A stretch of DNA of 64,000 bases from Chitinophaga varians (GTDB lineage Bacteria; Bacteroidota; Bacteroidia; Chitinophagales; Chitinophagaceae): the NCBI RefSeq assembly GCF_012641275.1, contig NZ_JABAIA010000001.1, positions 1,302,001 through 1,366,000 of the forward strand. Direction: 5' to 3'. Made by a program: the position numbers and the translations under genes. The notes beneath the pieces are model-generated. The model did not search any database, had not been told where the DNA came from, and saw only the letters and a list, made by a program, of their open reading frames with translations. Below are positions 50,474 to 59,804 of the stretch, in pieces (position 1 is the stretch's first letter; every line of letters starts with the position of its first letter).

Positions 50474-51079
50474 TCAACGCAGTATATGTGCAGCAAGCCC
50501 GGCGAGGTCTGCGGCCCAGCGGGCGTAGTCTTTCCCGGAAGGATGAAGGCCGTCGGCAGCCACCAGTGAGGTGTCCCGGGCGGCTTCCCGGGTATAGGGC
50601 GTGATGTCCAGCCAGTGGGCGCCGTGCGCCGCTGCGATGTCTTTGGCAGCCGTATTAAAAGCGTCTGTTTCCCGGGCAATGGCGGCCCGGTCGCGGTCTG
50701 CCGCAAAGGGTGTCACGCCCCAGTCAGGGATGGAGAGCACTATCACATGCGACGGCTGGTGACCGGCAAAGTCGATGGCCTGTTGCAGCAGCTGCGTAAA
50801 CTGCTCCCGGTATTCCTCCAGGCTGCGGCCGCGGTATTGGTTATTGACCCCTATCAGCAGCGTCACCAGGTCGAAAGTGCCGGTAATACGCGCTTCCCGG
50901 ATGCCCTTTTCCAGTTCGTCGGTGGTCCAGCCGGTGGTGGCCACTATTTTAGCGTCATTGACGGCGATGCCTTTTTGACGGAGCAGCCGGACCGTCTGCG
51001 CCGGGAAACGTTCCGTTTCCGCCACGCTTTCACCGATAGTATAGCTGTCACCCAGCGCCAGGAAAGAATATGGGACCAT
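50474..51079 (-). CDS. SGNH/GDSL-family hydrolase
   Basis: A 201-aa esterase/lipase-like hydrolase when started at 51079 (MVPYSFLALGDSYT). Block I is LALGDSYTIGE with the nucleophile Ser, block III LLIGVNNQYRG with Asn, block V ADGLHPSGKDY with the Asp-His pair. In-frame starts at 51130, 51142 or 51196 would add a short hydrophobic Cys-rich leader and cannot be excluded. Substrate unknown. Confidence 0.8.
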   Translation of the reverse strand: MVPYSFLALGDSYTIGESVAETERFPAQTVRLLRQKGIAVNDAKIVATTGWTTDELEKGIREARITGTFDLVTLLIGVNNQYRGRSLEEYREQFTQLLQQAIDFAGHQPSHVIVLSIPDWGVTPFAADRDRAAIARETDAFNTAAKDIAAAHGAHWLDITPYTREAARDTSLVAADGLHPSGKDYARWAADLAGLAAHILR

Positions 51080-51217
51080 AAGGGTATCTGCAATTTTGTT
51101 GTGACAAAAAAAGGAACAGCAAAATAGCATTAATCTTAACATAAGCAAAAAGTTATATACGCTCTCTTTTTCACACAGATTTAAGCAAAAGTTCACCCGC
51201 CTTAAACCGGAATGCCG

Positions 51218-51225
51218 TACCTTTG
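51218..51225 (+). promoter_or_regulatory. -7 promoter element of icd
   Basis: TACCTTTG lies 45 bases before the ATG at 51270, an exact TAnnTTTG match. Confidence 0.6.
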
Positions 51226-51269
51226 CACCCGATTACAACAATTAAGTTAACGCATAAAGAAACCGTTTT

Positions 51270-52541
<1,272 letters not shown>

Positions 52542-52565
52542 TACCCGTCTTTCAGACAGATACAC

Positions 52566-52648
52566 AAGCAAAGGAGTGAAGATCTCCCTGTAATGGTTAT
52601 ATTATGTATTAACATAATCATTACAGGGAGATCTTCACTCCTTTGCTT
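52566..52648. repeat. Perfect 30-bp inverted repeat between the two IDH genes
   Basis: Positions 52566-52595 are exactly complementary to 52619-52648, separated by 23 bases that themselves contain TTATG/CATAA. The stem begins 24 bases after the icd stop and ends in CTTTCTT on the plus strand. It probably ends icd transcription, but it is far longer than the other terminators here. Confidence 0.9.
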
Positions 52649-52829
52649 TCTTATTGTATATTGTTGATGTAATGAACATCTGGCAGAAAGCCCTTTACAA
52701 GCCATCTTATGAAAATGTTTTGTAATTTTCCCAGCTATTCGTATTTTTCGTGATTATCCCTTTTAGGGACTTGCTTGAATAGTTGTTCGTTTTTGTTGCT
52801 TTTAATCTAATTTTTTAAAAAAAACCGTA

Positions 52830-54059
52830 ATGTCAAAAATTAAAGTAGCTAATCCGGTGGTAGAACTGGATGGAGACGAGATGACACGGATCATCTGGAA
52901 ATTCATTAAGGACAAACTGATACTTCCATATCTGGACGTAGAAATCAAATATTTTGACCTGGGCATGGAACATCGTGATGCGACCAACGACCAGGTGACT
53001 ATTGATGCAGCTAACGCTATCCGCGAAACAGGCGTTGGTATCAAATGCGCAACTATCACTCCTGATGAAGCCCGCGTAAAAGAATTTAACCTGAAACAAA
53101 TGTGGAAATCACCGAACGGCACTATCCGTAATATCCTGGATGGTACTGTGTTCCGTGAGCCCATCGTCATGAAAAACGTGCCACGCCTGGTGCCTAACTG
53201 GACTGCTCCTATCTGCATCGGCCGTCACGCTTTCGGTGACCAATACCGCGCTACTGACTTTGTGACCAAAGGCAAAGGCAAACTCACCATCAAATTTGAA
53301 GGTGAAAACGGTGACGTGATCGAACATGAAGTATACAACTTCAAAGGCGACGGCGTTGCACTGGCAATGTACAACACCGACGAATCCATCAAAGGCTTCG
53401 CCCGCGCTTGTTTCAACCAGGCCCTGATGAAAAAATGGCCGCTGTACCTGAGCACCAAAAACACCATCCTGAAAAAATATGATGGTCGTTTCAAAGATAT
53501 TTTCGAAGAAATCTACCAGCAGGAATTTAAAACTGCCTTTGATGCTGCCGGTCTCACTTACGAACACCGCCTCATCGATGACATGGTTGCTTCTGCCCTG
53601 AAATGGAATGGCAACTTTGTATGGGCTTGTAAAAACTATGATGGCGACGTTCAGTCTGATACCGTTGCACAAGGCTTCGGTTCCCTCGGCCTGATGACTT
53701 CCACCCTGGTTACGCCTGATGGCAAAACCATGGAAGCAGAAGCAGCCCACGGTACCGTAACCCGCCACTACCGTGACCACCAGGCCGGTAAACCAACTTC
53801 CACCAACCCGATCGCTTCCATCTTCGCATGGACCCGTGGTCTGGAATTCCGTGGCAAACTGGACAACAACCAGGAACTGATCAACTTCTGCCAGGCACTG
53901 GAACAGGTTTGTATCGAAACTGTGGAAAGCGGCAAAATGACCAAAGACCTCGCGGTTTGTATCCACGGCAATAAAGTGGAGCACGGCAAACACTACCTCT
54001 ACACAGAAGAATTCCTGGAAGAGCTGGACAAAGCCCTGAAAGCGAAACTGGCTAAATAA
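52830..54059 (+). CDS. NADP-dependent isocitrate dehydrogenase, eukaryotic-like (type II)
   Basis: A 409-aa IDH of the homodimeric type II class related to mitochondrial and cytosolic IDH. Clear motifs: [14 protein letters not shown] at the N-terminus, [19 protein letters not shown], and the cofactor region [11 protein letters not shown], where Arg312 and His313 are the NADP-selecting residues of the class. [16 protein letters not shown] follows. It has its own leader of 181 bases after the inverted repeat and a strong terminator at 54078. Two IDH classes side by side are unusual. Confidence 0.95.
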   Translation: MSKIKVANPVVELDGDEMTRIIWKFIKDKLILPYLDVEIKYFDLGMEHRDATNDQVTIDAANAIRETGVGIKCATITPDEARVKEFNLKQMWKSPNGTIRNILDGTVFREPIVMKNVPRLVPNWTAPICIGRHAFGDQYRATDFVTKGKGKLTIKFEGENGDVIEHEVYNFKGDGVALAMYNTDESIKGFARACFNQALMKKWPLYLSTKNTILKKYDGRFKDIFEEIYQQEFKTAFDAAGLTYEHRLIDDMVASALKWNGNFVWACKNYDGDVQSDTVAQGFGSLGLMTSTLVTPDGKTMEAEAAHGTVTRHYRDHQAGKPTSTNPIASIFAWTRGLEFRGKLDNNQELINFCQALEQVCIETVESGKMTKDLAVCIHGNKVEHGKHYLYTEEFLEELDKALKAKLAK

Positions 54060-54077
54060 AGCAAAATTATCTGTCAT

Positions 54078-54117
54078 AAAAGCAAAGCCCCGGTCCATGG
54101 ACCGGGGCTTTGCTTTT
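54078..54117. terminator. Bidirectional terminator after the type II IDH gene
   Basis: A 19-bp stem (AAAAGCAAAGCCCCGGTCC and complement, CATGG at the centre) between convergent genes, with A/T flanks on both sides. Confidence 0.92.
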
Positions 54118-54132
54118 CGTATAGTCGTGTAC

Positions 54133-55806
54133 TTATAATTTCATCTGTTTACGCACCACTTTATCTTCTCCGTAGATATCGTCGTAAAATACCAGTGTGC
54201 CTTCTTTACCTTCTGCCGTAAAATAACGGAAGTAAATTGGAACACGGCGGGTAAGATCTACCTGTCGCTTTTCTTCCCGCTCAATCCATGCCCGAACGCT
54301 GTCTCCTTTGTGATTGGCCGTGTCCGGCGATGAAACGAGGTACTGCGCCAGGCTGTCCCACTGCTGCACCCGCACACAACCATGGCTCATGGCGCGCATG
54401 GAGTTTTTGAACAGTCCGCGGTTATTGGTGTCATGCAGGTATACACTGTATTTGTTACGGAAGTTAAACTTCATAATGCCCAGGGAATTGTCCACTCCGT
54501 CCATTTGCCGCAGCACATACGGGAAATGTCCTTTGGACAGTTTGCTCCAGTCTATCGTTGACGGATCTACGGCGTTACCGGAAGCATCGATCACCTCCAG
54601 GTTTTTAGAAGCCAGATAGCCGACATTCTTCTTGATAGCGGGCAGCATTTCCTTGAACACAATGCTGTAAGGCACGCGCCAGTAGGGGTACAGCATGAAG
54701 TTGGTCATGTAGGAATTGAGAATAGGCGTACGGGTACGGGGCGTACCTACTATCACTCTCGATTCCAGTTTCACTTCCCCGCTGTCCACTACCTGCAACG
54801 TATAGCCGGGCAGGTTAACCATGATATATGTTCTGGGGAGTGTGTCCGGCAGTTTGCGCCAGCGGTCCAGGTTTACAGCGGCCTGCATCACCCAGTCGTG
54901 CACCGAGCGGTTCATGGCCATTACCGTCCTTTTGCCAGGCACACCGTCCGGATAGATGTTAAATTCTTTCTGGAATGCTTTTACGCCGGTCTTCAGCAGG
55001 GTGCTGTCTATTTCCCTGCCGGTAGTGTCCAGATGGCCGCTTTGCACCAGCCGGTCAACCACCAGTAGCCGGAAAGCCGGCGTGTCTGTATAGTTCAGCG
55101 GTAAGGTGTCCCAGTGATAGGCCGCATATTTTTCCTTGAAGGAACGAATGCCTTCTTTCAGCGCCACATACCCCGGATGCGTAGGTTCGAGGTCATGCAG
55201 CAGGGTGGTCACCTCTCCCTGTTCCAGTGCCTGGTGTAGTTTGGCGGTCAGCTGTGCGTCGGTGAAAAGGGAGTCGGCTTTCAGCGTCACACTGTCGCGC
55301 GGCGCTGCTCCGAAACGCAGGTCAGACGCCATTCTCATAAAGGCGTCGGTGAGCATTACGTCCATACGCGCCCACAGGGCGGCATCTTTTTTAGCTGCCG
55401 GATCGTTGCTGAGCTGCTGCCAGGCCGTGTTGAGCGCCGGTTCGTGATAATGCGCCGGGAGCAGGCCTACGTCTTCCGCCTGTTTGATAGCATCTATCAA
55501 CGTAGCGGCGGCAGCGTTAGGCACACCGTCTTTCGACCAGCGGCCGGCATTTTCCTTTTCCTTGTAAAAGTCCTGCAGGGCCTGAGGCCGGAAGGCGGGA
55601 AGACTGTCTTCCATCACACCATCGTTGTCCTGAATAGCTGACAGCCTCTCGGTAATGCTTTCTTTTACCACTTCGTCCAGCTGCCGGATGTTGGCGACAA
55701 TTTGTTTCTTTTTGGGGGTTGCGTGCTTCTTTCCATGTCCACAGGCTAACAACAAACACATTCCGGAGCCGCACAACAAACTAAAAATAAGAGTCTTGTA
55801 CTTCAT
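54133..55806 (-). CDS. L,D-transpeptidase (YcbB/LdtD-like) lipoprotein
   Basis: A 557-aa cell-wall cross-linking enzyme that forms 3-3 (meso-DAP) peptidoglycan links or attaches proteins. The start at 55806 (MKYKTLIFSLLCGSGM) gives a lipoprotein signal with the lipobox LLAC. A helical N-terminal scaffold (about 60-260), a peptidoglycan-binding segment (FQKEFNIYPDGVPGKRTVMAM), and a YkuD domain (about 345-490) with the catalytic MSHGCVRV motif follow in order. It is transcribed away from the metal module. The longer frame to 55905 is rejected as lacking a signal peptide. Confidence 0.92.
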   Translation of the reverse strand: MKYKTLIFSLLCGSGMCLLLACGHGKKHATPKKKQIVANIRQLDEVVKESITERLSAIQDNDGVMEDSLPAFRPQALQDFYKEKENAGRWSKDGVPNAAAATLIDAIKQAEDVGLLPAHYHEPALNTAWQQLSNDPAAKKDAALWARMDVMLTDAFMRMASDLRFGAAPRDSVTLKADSLFTDAQLTAKLHQALEQGEVTTLLHDLEPTHPGYVALKEGIRSFKEKYAAYHWDTLPLNYTDTPAFRLLVVDRLVQSGHLDTTGREIDSTLLKTGVKAFQKEFNIYPDGVPGKRTVMAMNRSVHDWVMQAAVNLDRWRKLPDTLPRTYIMVNLPGYTLQVVDSGEVKLESRVIVGTPRTRTPILNSYMTNFMLYPYWRVPYSIVFKEMLPAIKKNVGYLASKNLEVIDASGNAVDPSTIDWSKLSKGHFPYVLRQMDGVDNSLGIMKFNFRNKYSVYLHDTNNRGLFKNSMRAMSHGCVRVQQWDSLAQYLVSSPDTANHKGDSVRAWIEREEKRQVDLTRRVPIYFRYFTAEGKEGTLVFYDDIYGEDKVVRKQMKL

Positions 55807-55847
55807 CTGAAAAAATCGATGGGTAAAGATATATAATTTCCATGCCA

Positions 55848-55880
55848 AAAATAAAAATCCCGGAGCAATCGCTCCGGGAC
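55848..55880 (-). terminator. Terminator after the 23-aa ORF
   Basis: The stem TCCCGGAGC/GCTCCGGGA (55858-55866 and 55871-55879) is followed on the minus strand by ATTTTTATTTTT. It lies between the small ORF and the L,D-transpeptidase start, so the small ORF has its own transcript end. Confidence 0.7.
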
Positions 55881-55906
55881 AATGACTGTCGGCACCAGAT
55901 ACCACC

Positions 55907-55978
55907 TTAACGGCAGCATTCTTTTTTGGTGAACAAAGACTGTATGAATTTCAGGACTGACAATAATACTTTTTTCAT
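55907..55978 (-). CDS. Possible 23-aa peptide at the end of the metal module
   Basis: Minus-strand ATG at 55978 opens a 23-codon frame ending in TAA at 55907. The peptide is basic and amphipathic at the N-terminus (MKKVLLSVLKFIQSL) and ends FTKKECCR with a vicinal Cys pair. A GGGAG stretch lies immediately before the ATG, a hairpin (55998-56023) upstream and a terminator downstream, so it forms a bounded transcription unit. It was too short for routine ORF calling. Existence as a translated gene is an inference; a CC motif beside a heavy-metal module is suggestive only. Confidence 0.4.
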   Translation of the reverse strand: MKKVLLSVLKFIQSLFTKKECCR

Positions 55979-55997
55979 CTCCCACGATTTTTAAAGA

Positions 55998-56023
55998 AGA
56001 GGCTACGGTGAGCAGTAGCCTCT
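55998..56023 (-). terminator. Hairpin between the AraC gene and the small ORF
   Basis: AGAGGCTAC (55998-56006) pairs with GTAGCCTCT (56015-56023). On the minus strand it is followed by TCTTT. It may be the AraC terminator or a leader structure of the small ORF. Confidence 0.5.
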
Positions 56024-56059
56024 CTTTCAACTAAAACTAAAACAACTAACTTCTAACAA

Positions 56060-56629
56060 TTATAGTTTATCAAGGGGAATACGCTTGGGCGTTTTCAGTT
56101 GCTTGAACTGGCTGGGCGTAAGGCCGGTCACTTTTTTAAACTGTGCCGACAGGTGCGCCACGCTGCTGTACCCCATTTTATAACTGATCTCACTTAAACT
56201 CAATTCGTTGTAGTCCAGCAGTTCTTTCACCCGTTCAATTTTTTGTTGAATGATGTATTGTTCGATGGTCACTCCTTCCATTTCAGAAAAGAGGCTGCTC
56301 AGGTAATGATAGTCCTTTTGCAGTTTACCGGCCAACAGCGAGGAGAAATTTTCTCTCATGTCATCCAACTCTGAATAGTGGACGGTTTCCACAACGATGT
56401 TTTTAATGGCAGCTACCAGCTGCTGTTTTTTATCGTCTATCAGTAGAAAGCCTTCCGCCTGCAAAGCAACTGAAACTGCCTGCAATTGTTGTTCAGTAAC
56501 CTTTCCATCCACGGTAGCTTTTCCCAGCTGAATGTCGGTCACTGTAAGCGGGACCGCCTCCAGCACTGATTTGACTACTTTAATACAGCGCGGACAAACC
56601 ATATTTTTTATGAACAGATCTGTTTTCAC
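56060..56629 (-). CDS. AraC-type regulator with N-terminal HMA-like metal-binding domain
   Basis: A 189-aa protein that joins a small HMA (heavy-metal-associated) fold to an AraC DNA-binding domain. Residues 1 to about 66 show the HMA pattern with the metal-binding CPRC at 12-15 (KNMVCPRCIKVV). Residues about 88-182 form the double helix-turn-helix (LSEISYKMGYSSVAHLSAQFKKVTG is the second HTH and linker). There is no sugar-binding cupin of the classical AraC type. This is a natural one-component metal sensor candidate. It lies directly downstream of the barrel gene (6 bases) in a run of metal genes on the minus strand. Confidence 0.88.
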   Translation of the reverse strand: MKTDLFIKNMVCPRCIKVVKSVLEAVPLTVTDIQLGKATVDGKVTEQQLQAVSVALQAEGFLLIDDKKQQLVAAIKNIVVETVHYSELDDMRENFSSLLAGKLQKDYHYLSSLFSEMEGVTIEQYIIQQKIERVKELLDYNELSLSEISYKMGYSSVAHLSAQFKKVTGLTPSQFKQLKTPKRIPLDKL

Positions 56630-56635
56630 GCAGGT

Positions 56636-57490
56636 TTATTTTTTAATGTTAAAAATGTTGTGTTCAATACGTACCATAAATGAGTTGAATGAATTACGCG
56701 CCATATCTCCTGTGAGTTGTGTGCGGTAAGAAAGGTCCAACCGGGTAGTACTGTTGAAAATAAACTGCACAGCCGGCGCGATATCCAGATAAGAACCTCT
56801 TCCTGCAGCGTCTGTATTGGTTTTGCCCAACAGCTCCACATACAGGTTCAGATTGGTCTGATTAAAGTTCTTATATCTTACCGGAAGCACTAAATATCCT
56901 GCGGACAGGCTATAATTTACGGAATTTTTCGGGAACCCTTCCGGGATATTGTCCTTTATATTGTTCATATAACGGGAATACCCCAACGTAGTTGACAGTG
57001 CCAGCTTATGCAGCAGCTGTGTGGCGATAACCCCGCCGCTCACACCGGAGGTAGCCCCTTCCAGGTCCAGGTCTGTATTGGCGTACGGCTTTTTGGTGGC
57101 ATGCGTGGACGGCACATATGGATTGTCGATGACTGAACCTTTTACATAGGCCGCCATTCTGAAATGTGCATGCTGCTGGTCCAGCGACAGAAAACGGTAT
57201 TTAGCGTAGACGCTGCCGCCTTCCATCCGAATGGAGGATTGCATCATATTGGCCGCATAACCGATAGCGTGCACCATCAGTTTTTTATTGACACCCCACA
57301 TCACTTCCGGCTCAAACCGCATACCGGTGGTACCATCATGCTCCATTTTGAAGAACTTGTTGGTAAGCCGGATACCAAGCGAGTTGGCAGGCATATTGCT
57401 GGCCGGTTCCGTGTTAACGTATAATTCCTGTGCTGTTGTTATCTGGCTGAAGGCAAAGAACGCCACAGCCATCATTAAAAATTTGCGCAT
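56636..57490 (-). CDS. Outer-membrane beta-barrel-like protein of the metal module
   Basis: A 284-aa secreted protein (signal MRKFLMMAVAFFAFSQITTAQ). The mature part has many short alternating polar/aromatic strands ending in a C-terminal aromatic-rich strand (FMVRIEHNIFNI), as for outer-membrane barrels. A His-rich segment (LSLDQQHAHFRMAA) is seen. It lies between the secreted HMA protein and the HMA-AraC regulator genes and may move or bind metal at the outer membrane. Function not established. Confidence 0.65.
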   Translation of the reverse strand: MRKFLMMAVAFFAFSQITTAQELYVNTEPASNMPANSLGIRLTNKFFKMEHDGTTGMRFEPEVMWGVNKKLMVHAIGYAANMMQSSIRMEGGSVYAKYRFLSLDQQHAHFRMAAYVKGSVIDNPYVPSTHATKKPYANTDLDLEGATSGVSGGVIATQLLHKLALSTTLGYSRYMNNIKDNIPEGFPKNSVNYSLSAGYLVLPVRYKNFNQTNLNLYVELLGKTNTDAAGRGSYLDIAPAVQFIFNSTTRLDLSYRTQLTGDMARNSFNSFMVRIEHNIFNIKK

Positions 57491-57508
57491 ATACTGAAGC
57501 CGTAAGGA

Positions 57509-58054
57509 TTAAATAGTGACGTGATAAATCCTTTTGGAAGCTTTGGCATCGTGCGGTGTACAGCAGTCGGCCATCACTCCTGTCTTATAACAGGACATGC
57601 TGGTTTCAGTGGCGTATTTTTTAAACTGTTTGGCAGAAACAAAATCTTTATCGATGACAGTGATGTCTTTATCACCGTTCAGCACCTGGTCTTTCACATG
57701 CATAAAGTGCAGCGTGCTGCCTGCAAAAGGCACGTGGGTGTCGTTTTGCACCTTTACGTCGCTGAAGCTGGCAGTCACGACCAGTTTACCTACGGAAAAA
57801 CCGGCATCTTCCACTTTCTGTTTGATGGCGTCGATATTGACCGCTGCGTCCGGTTTGAAATGCAGGATAAAAGTCGTGTTGTCAAGGTCTGTATCTATTT
57901 TGTCCACAAACGGCAACGTCTGGAGCGATTCCAGGGTAGCGCGTGAACACATGGCACAGGTGAGGCCGGAAGCCTGCAGACTGGCTTTTTTATATTGCGC
58001 CTGGGCGCCAAAGGAGATACCAAATGCGAGTAAAAGAATGGATAATATTTTCAT
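57509..58054 (-). CDS. Secreted heavy-metal-associated (HMA) domain protein
   Basis: A 181-aa exported protein. The start at 58054 (MKILSILLLAFGISFGAQAQ) is a signal peptide; the frame to 58087 is rejected. An HMA domain (about 25-90) has the metal site GLTCAMCSR. The C-terminal part contains another Cys/His cluster, CYKTGVMADCCTPHD, that could bind metal. It probably binds Cu(I) or another soft metal in the periplasm (inference from family). It is the second gene of the module after the HYC_CC_PP gene. Confidence 0.85.
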   Translation of the reverse strand: MKILSILLLAFGISFGAQAQYKKASLQASGLTCAMCSRATLESLQTLPFVDKIDTDLDNTTFILHFKPDAAVNIDAIKQKVEDAGFSVGKLVVTASFSDVKVQNDTHVPFAGSTLHFMHVKDQVLNGDKDITVIDKDFVSAKQFKKYATETSMSCYKTGVMADCCTPHDAKASKRIYHVTI

Positions 58055-58134
58055 GATCTGATGTTTATAAATTAAAAAATACAGCAATACCTATAGTCTT
58101 CCGCGCAGCGGAAAACAGTAATAGGAAGCTGTTA

Positions 58135-58530
58135 TCAGATCAGGAAAACACAGTTACGGAGGAAAACGGGCGTAGCAGCGCCTATATCAGGCGGATCGTG
58201 CGGATAGCTGCTTTGCGCCAGCTGTAGGGACAACAAGGAAGGAGTGTCCAGGATTTTTACCGGCAGTTGTAAGTCAACCGTTACCGGCGCATCCTGCTGC
58301 AGGGCTTTGGCCGCCTGATGGGAGGTAGTCACCTTGCAGAATTTCACCTCGTTTTTACAGCAGTCCATACTTTTTACCGGCCGGCCGCATTTCTTGCACT
58401 GGTCCTCATCAGGAACGTTCTGCAATTTTACGGACGCCAGTTTGCCCATGCAATAATGCACGTTTACCGTGAACCCGCTGGTTAACAGCGTGTACAGGAC
58501 AGCAAAAAATATGGCAAAAAAACGTTTCAT
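58135..58530 (-). CDS. HYC_CC_PP family protein
   Basis: A 131-aa exported protein named after its invariant motifs: HYC (VHYCMGK, residues 25-27), the CKKC pair (45-48), CC (MDCCKNE, 57-58) and PP (HDPPDIG, 113-114). All are present. The signal/anchor helix is residues 1-22. The Cys/His pattern suggests metal binding, consistent with the HMA and HMA-AraC genes that follow on the same strand. The family is common in Bacteroidota and uncharacterised. A TACTTTTG promoter element lies only eight bases before the ATG. Confidence 0.85.
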   Translation of the reverse strand: MKRFFAIFFAVLYTLLTSGFTVNVHYCMGKLASVKLQNVPDEDQCKKCGRPVKSMDCCKNEVKFCKVTTSHQAAKALQQDAPVTVDLQLPVKILDTPSLLSLQLAQSSYPHDPPDIGAATPVFLRNCVFLI

Positions 58531-58538
58531 ATCAAGTA

Positions 58539-58546
58539 CAAAAGTA
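58539..58546 (-). promoter_or_regulatory. -7 promoter element of the metal module
   Basis: TACTTTTG on the minus strand ends eight bases before the ATG of the HYC_CC_PP gene, implying a nearly leaderless transcript for this module. Confidence 0.5.
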
Positions 58547-58614
58547 CTACAATAAATTGTTTTTTATGACAGACAAGGTGAGTTTCCGGATGCGCCGGTT
58601 ATTTTAACATTCAG

Positions 58615-59631
58615 TTAGCGTTTTTTGCTTTTTTGTTTTCCGGGAGATGCCTGCCCTTTTTCCAGCTGCTCCACCCTTGCTTTTAAGGCTTTGTTCTCTG
58701 CCCGCGTTTCAATCATATGCAAAGTGAGCTCCTCTACTTTTTGCAGCAATAACCGGTTCATTTCCCCTAAATCCTGCCCGTTTTGCGCTACCTGTTGCGC
58801 AGAAGGTATGCCCGGCAGGTGGCGGTTTGCGTTGATAAAAGCAGCGGTGCTGTCCAGTGAAGGAAGTTTATAATCAGGATGGAACACGTAATCCGGCCAG
58901 TCGGCAGCGTTTTGGGTTACTTTTACTTTTTTAGCATATATATCACCAGCGACAGACAACAGTGCAGTAGGATTAAAAGTACCAATGCCGACTTTGCCTT
59001 CTCTTATACCGATAGTCCCCCAGGTGCCACCTAATACATATTTTGTGGACACTCCGTTTTCACCGTCAGTATTCAGCGTTACAGCAGCTGTACTTCCCTG
59101 ATAAACATCTACAGCTCTCAGATAGATGCCGGATATTTTTGCAACAGCAGACCCAACGCCGTCACAACCGACAATTCGGCCATCAATTCTCCAATATAAA
59201 TTCGCGCCCTGCGCATTTGTTCCTGCCGCTACTGCCTGGGCAATAGTAGTCGGTATCTGCACGGCATAAAAGGTACCTTCGTAGATAGCCCCCCAGGACC
59301 TACCAATATCAAACTGATGGCCAGGCCTATGCGCCCAGGGAAACCAAAAACGGAACTGCATATTGCCACAGCTCATATTATCCGCCATTCTAACTAATAC
59401 ATAGTACTGTCTTACATATCCGGCTTTCACCGGGTTGGAAAATATATGATCTATCGGCATGTAATACCCTTTGGTAATATTCTGCCAGGAATCACCACCG
59501 TTCAGCCAGGCGGCGCCTTCTTCATTTCCAAAAATCTGCACCATTCCCTGTTCTACAGGTTCGTTTTGCGCGTAAATAGTGCTTGCAAAGGCGCATTGCA
59601 GCAGCAGGGCGACAAGGATAAAACGTTTCAT
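58615..59631 (-). CDS. Secreted S74/tail-fibre-like surface protein
   Basis: A 338-aa exported protein (signal MKRFILVALLLQCAFASTIYA). The N-terminal 190 residues are beta-rich and unrecognised. The segment KVGIGTFNPTALLSVAGDIYAKKVKV is the repeat-like motif typical of Bacteroidota proteins with S74-type fibre shafts. The C-terminal region (HPDYKLPSLDSTAAFI, LPGIPSAQQV, then a coiled coil EELTLHMIETRAENKALKARVEQLEKG) matches the intramolecular-chaperone end of such fibres. The function is unknown; surface adhesion is one possibility. Confidence 0.75.
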   Translation of the reverse strand: MKRFILVALLLQCAFASTIYAQNEPVEQGMVQIFGNEEGAAWLNGGDSWQNITKGYYMPIDHIFSNPVKAGYVRQYYVLVRMADNMSCGNMQFRFWFPWAHRPGHQFDIGRSWGAIYEGTFYAVQIPTTIAQAVAAGTNAQGANLYWRIDGRIVGCDGVGSAVAKISGIYLRAVDVYQGSTAAVTLNTDGENGVSTKYVLGGTWGTIGIREGKVGIGTFNPTALLSVAGDIYAKKVKVTQNAADWPDYVFHPDYKLPSLDSTAAFINANRHLPGIPSAQQVAQNGQDLGEMNRLLLQKVEELTLHMIETRAENKALKARVEQLEKGQASPGKQKSKKR

Positions 59632-59752
59632 AGTATAAGATGTTAATATTTATTTGGACGATAAGGCTAACCGCGGAACGCAATTACCGACAGGGCACAT
59701 TCCATAAATATAGGTTACGGGTTAAAACGGCTGTCAATATAGGATATTTATC

Positions 59753-59786
59753 TGCATCTTGTATCTTCTCAGAGATACAAGATGCA
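59753..59786 (-). terminator. Hairpin after the porin gene
   Basis: TGCATCTTGTATCT (59753-59766) pairs perfectly with 59773-59786. No strong T run follows on the minus strand. Confidence 0.55.
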
Positions 59787-59804
59787 GCATGATGAATTGC
59801 CTGA

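Noticed and set aside
50430..50706. Extended N-terminus for the flavin reductase
   Set aside because: The added 92 residues are Pro/Thr-rich, overlap the SGNH gene and do not belong to the FNR fold.
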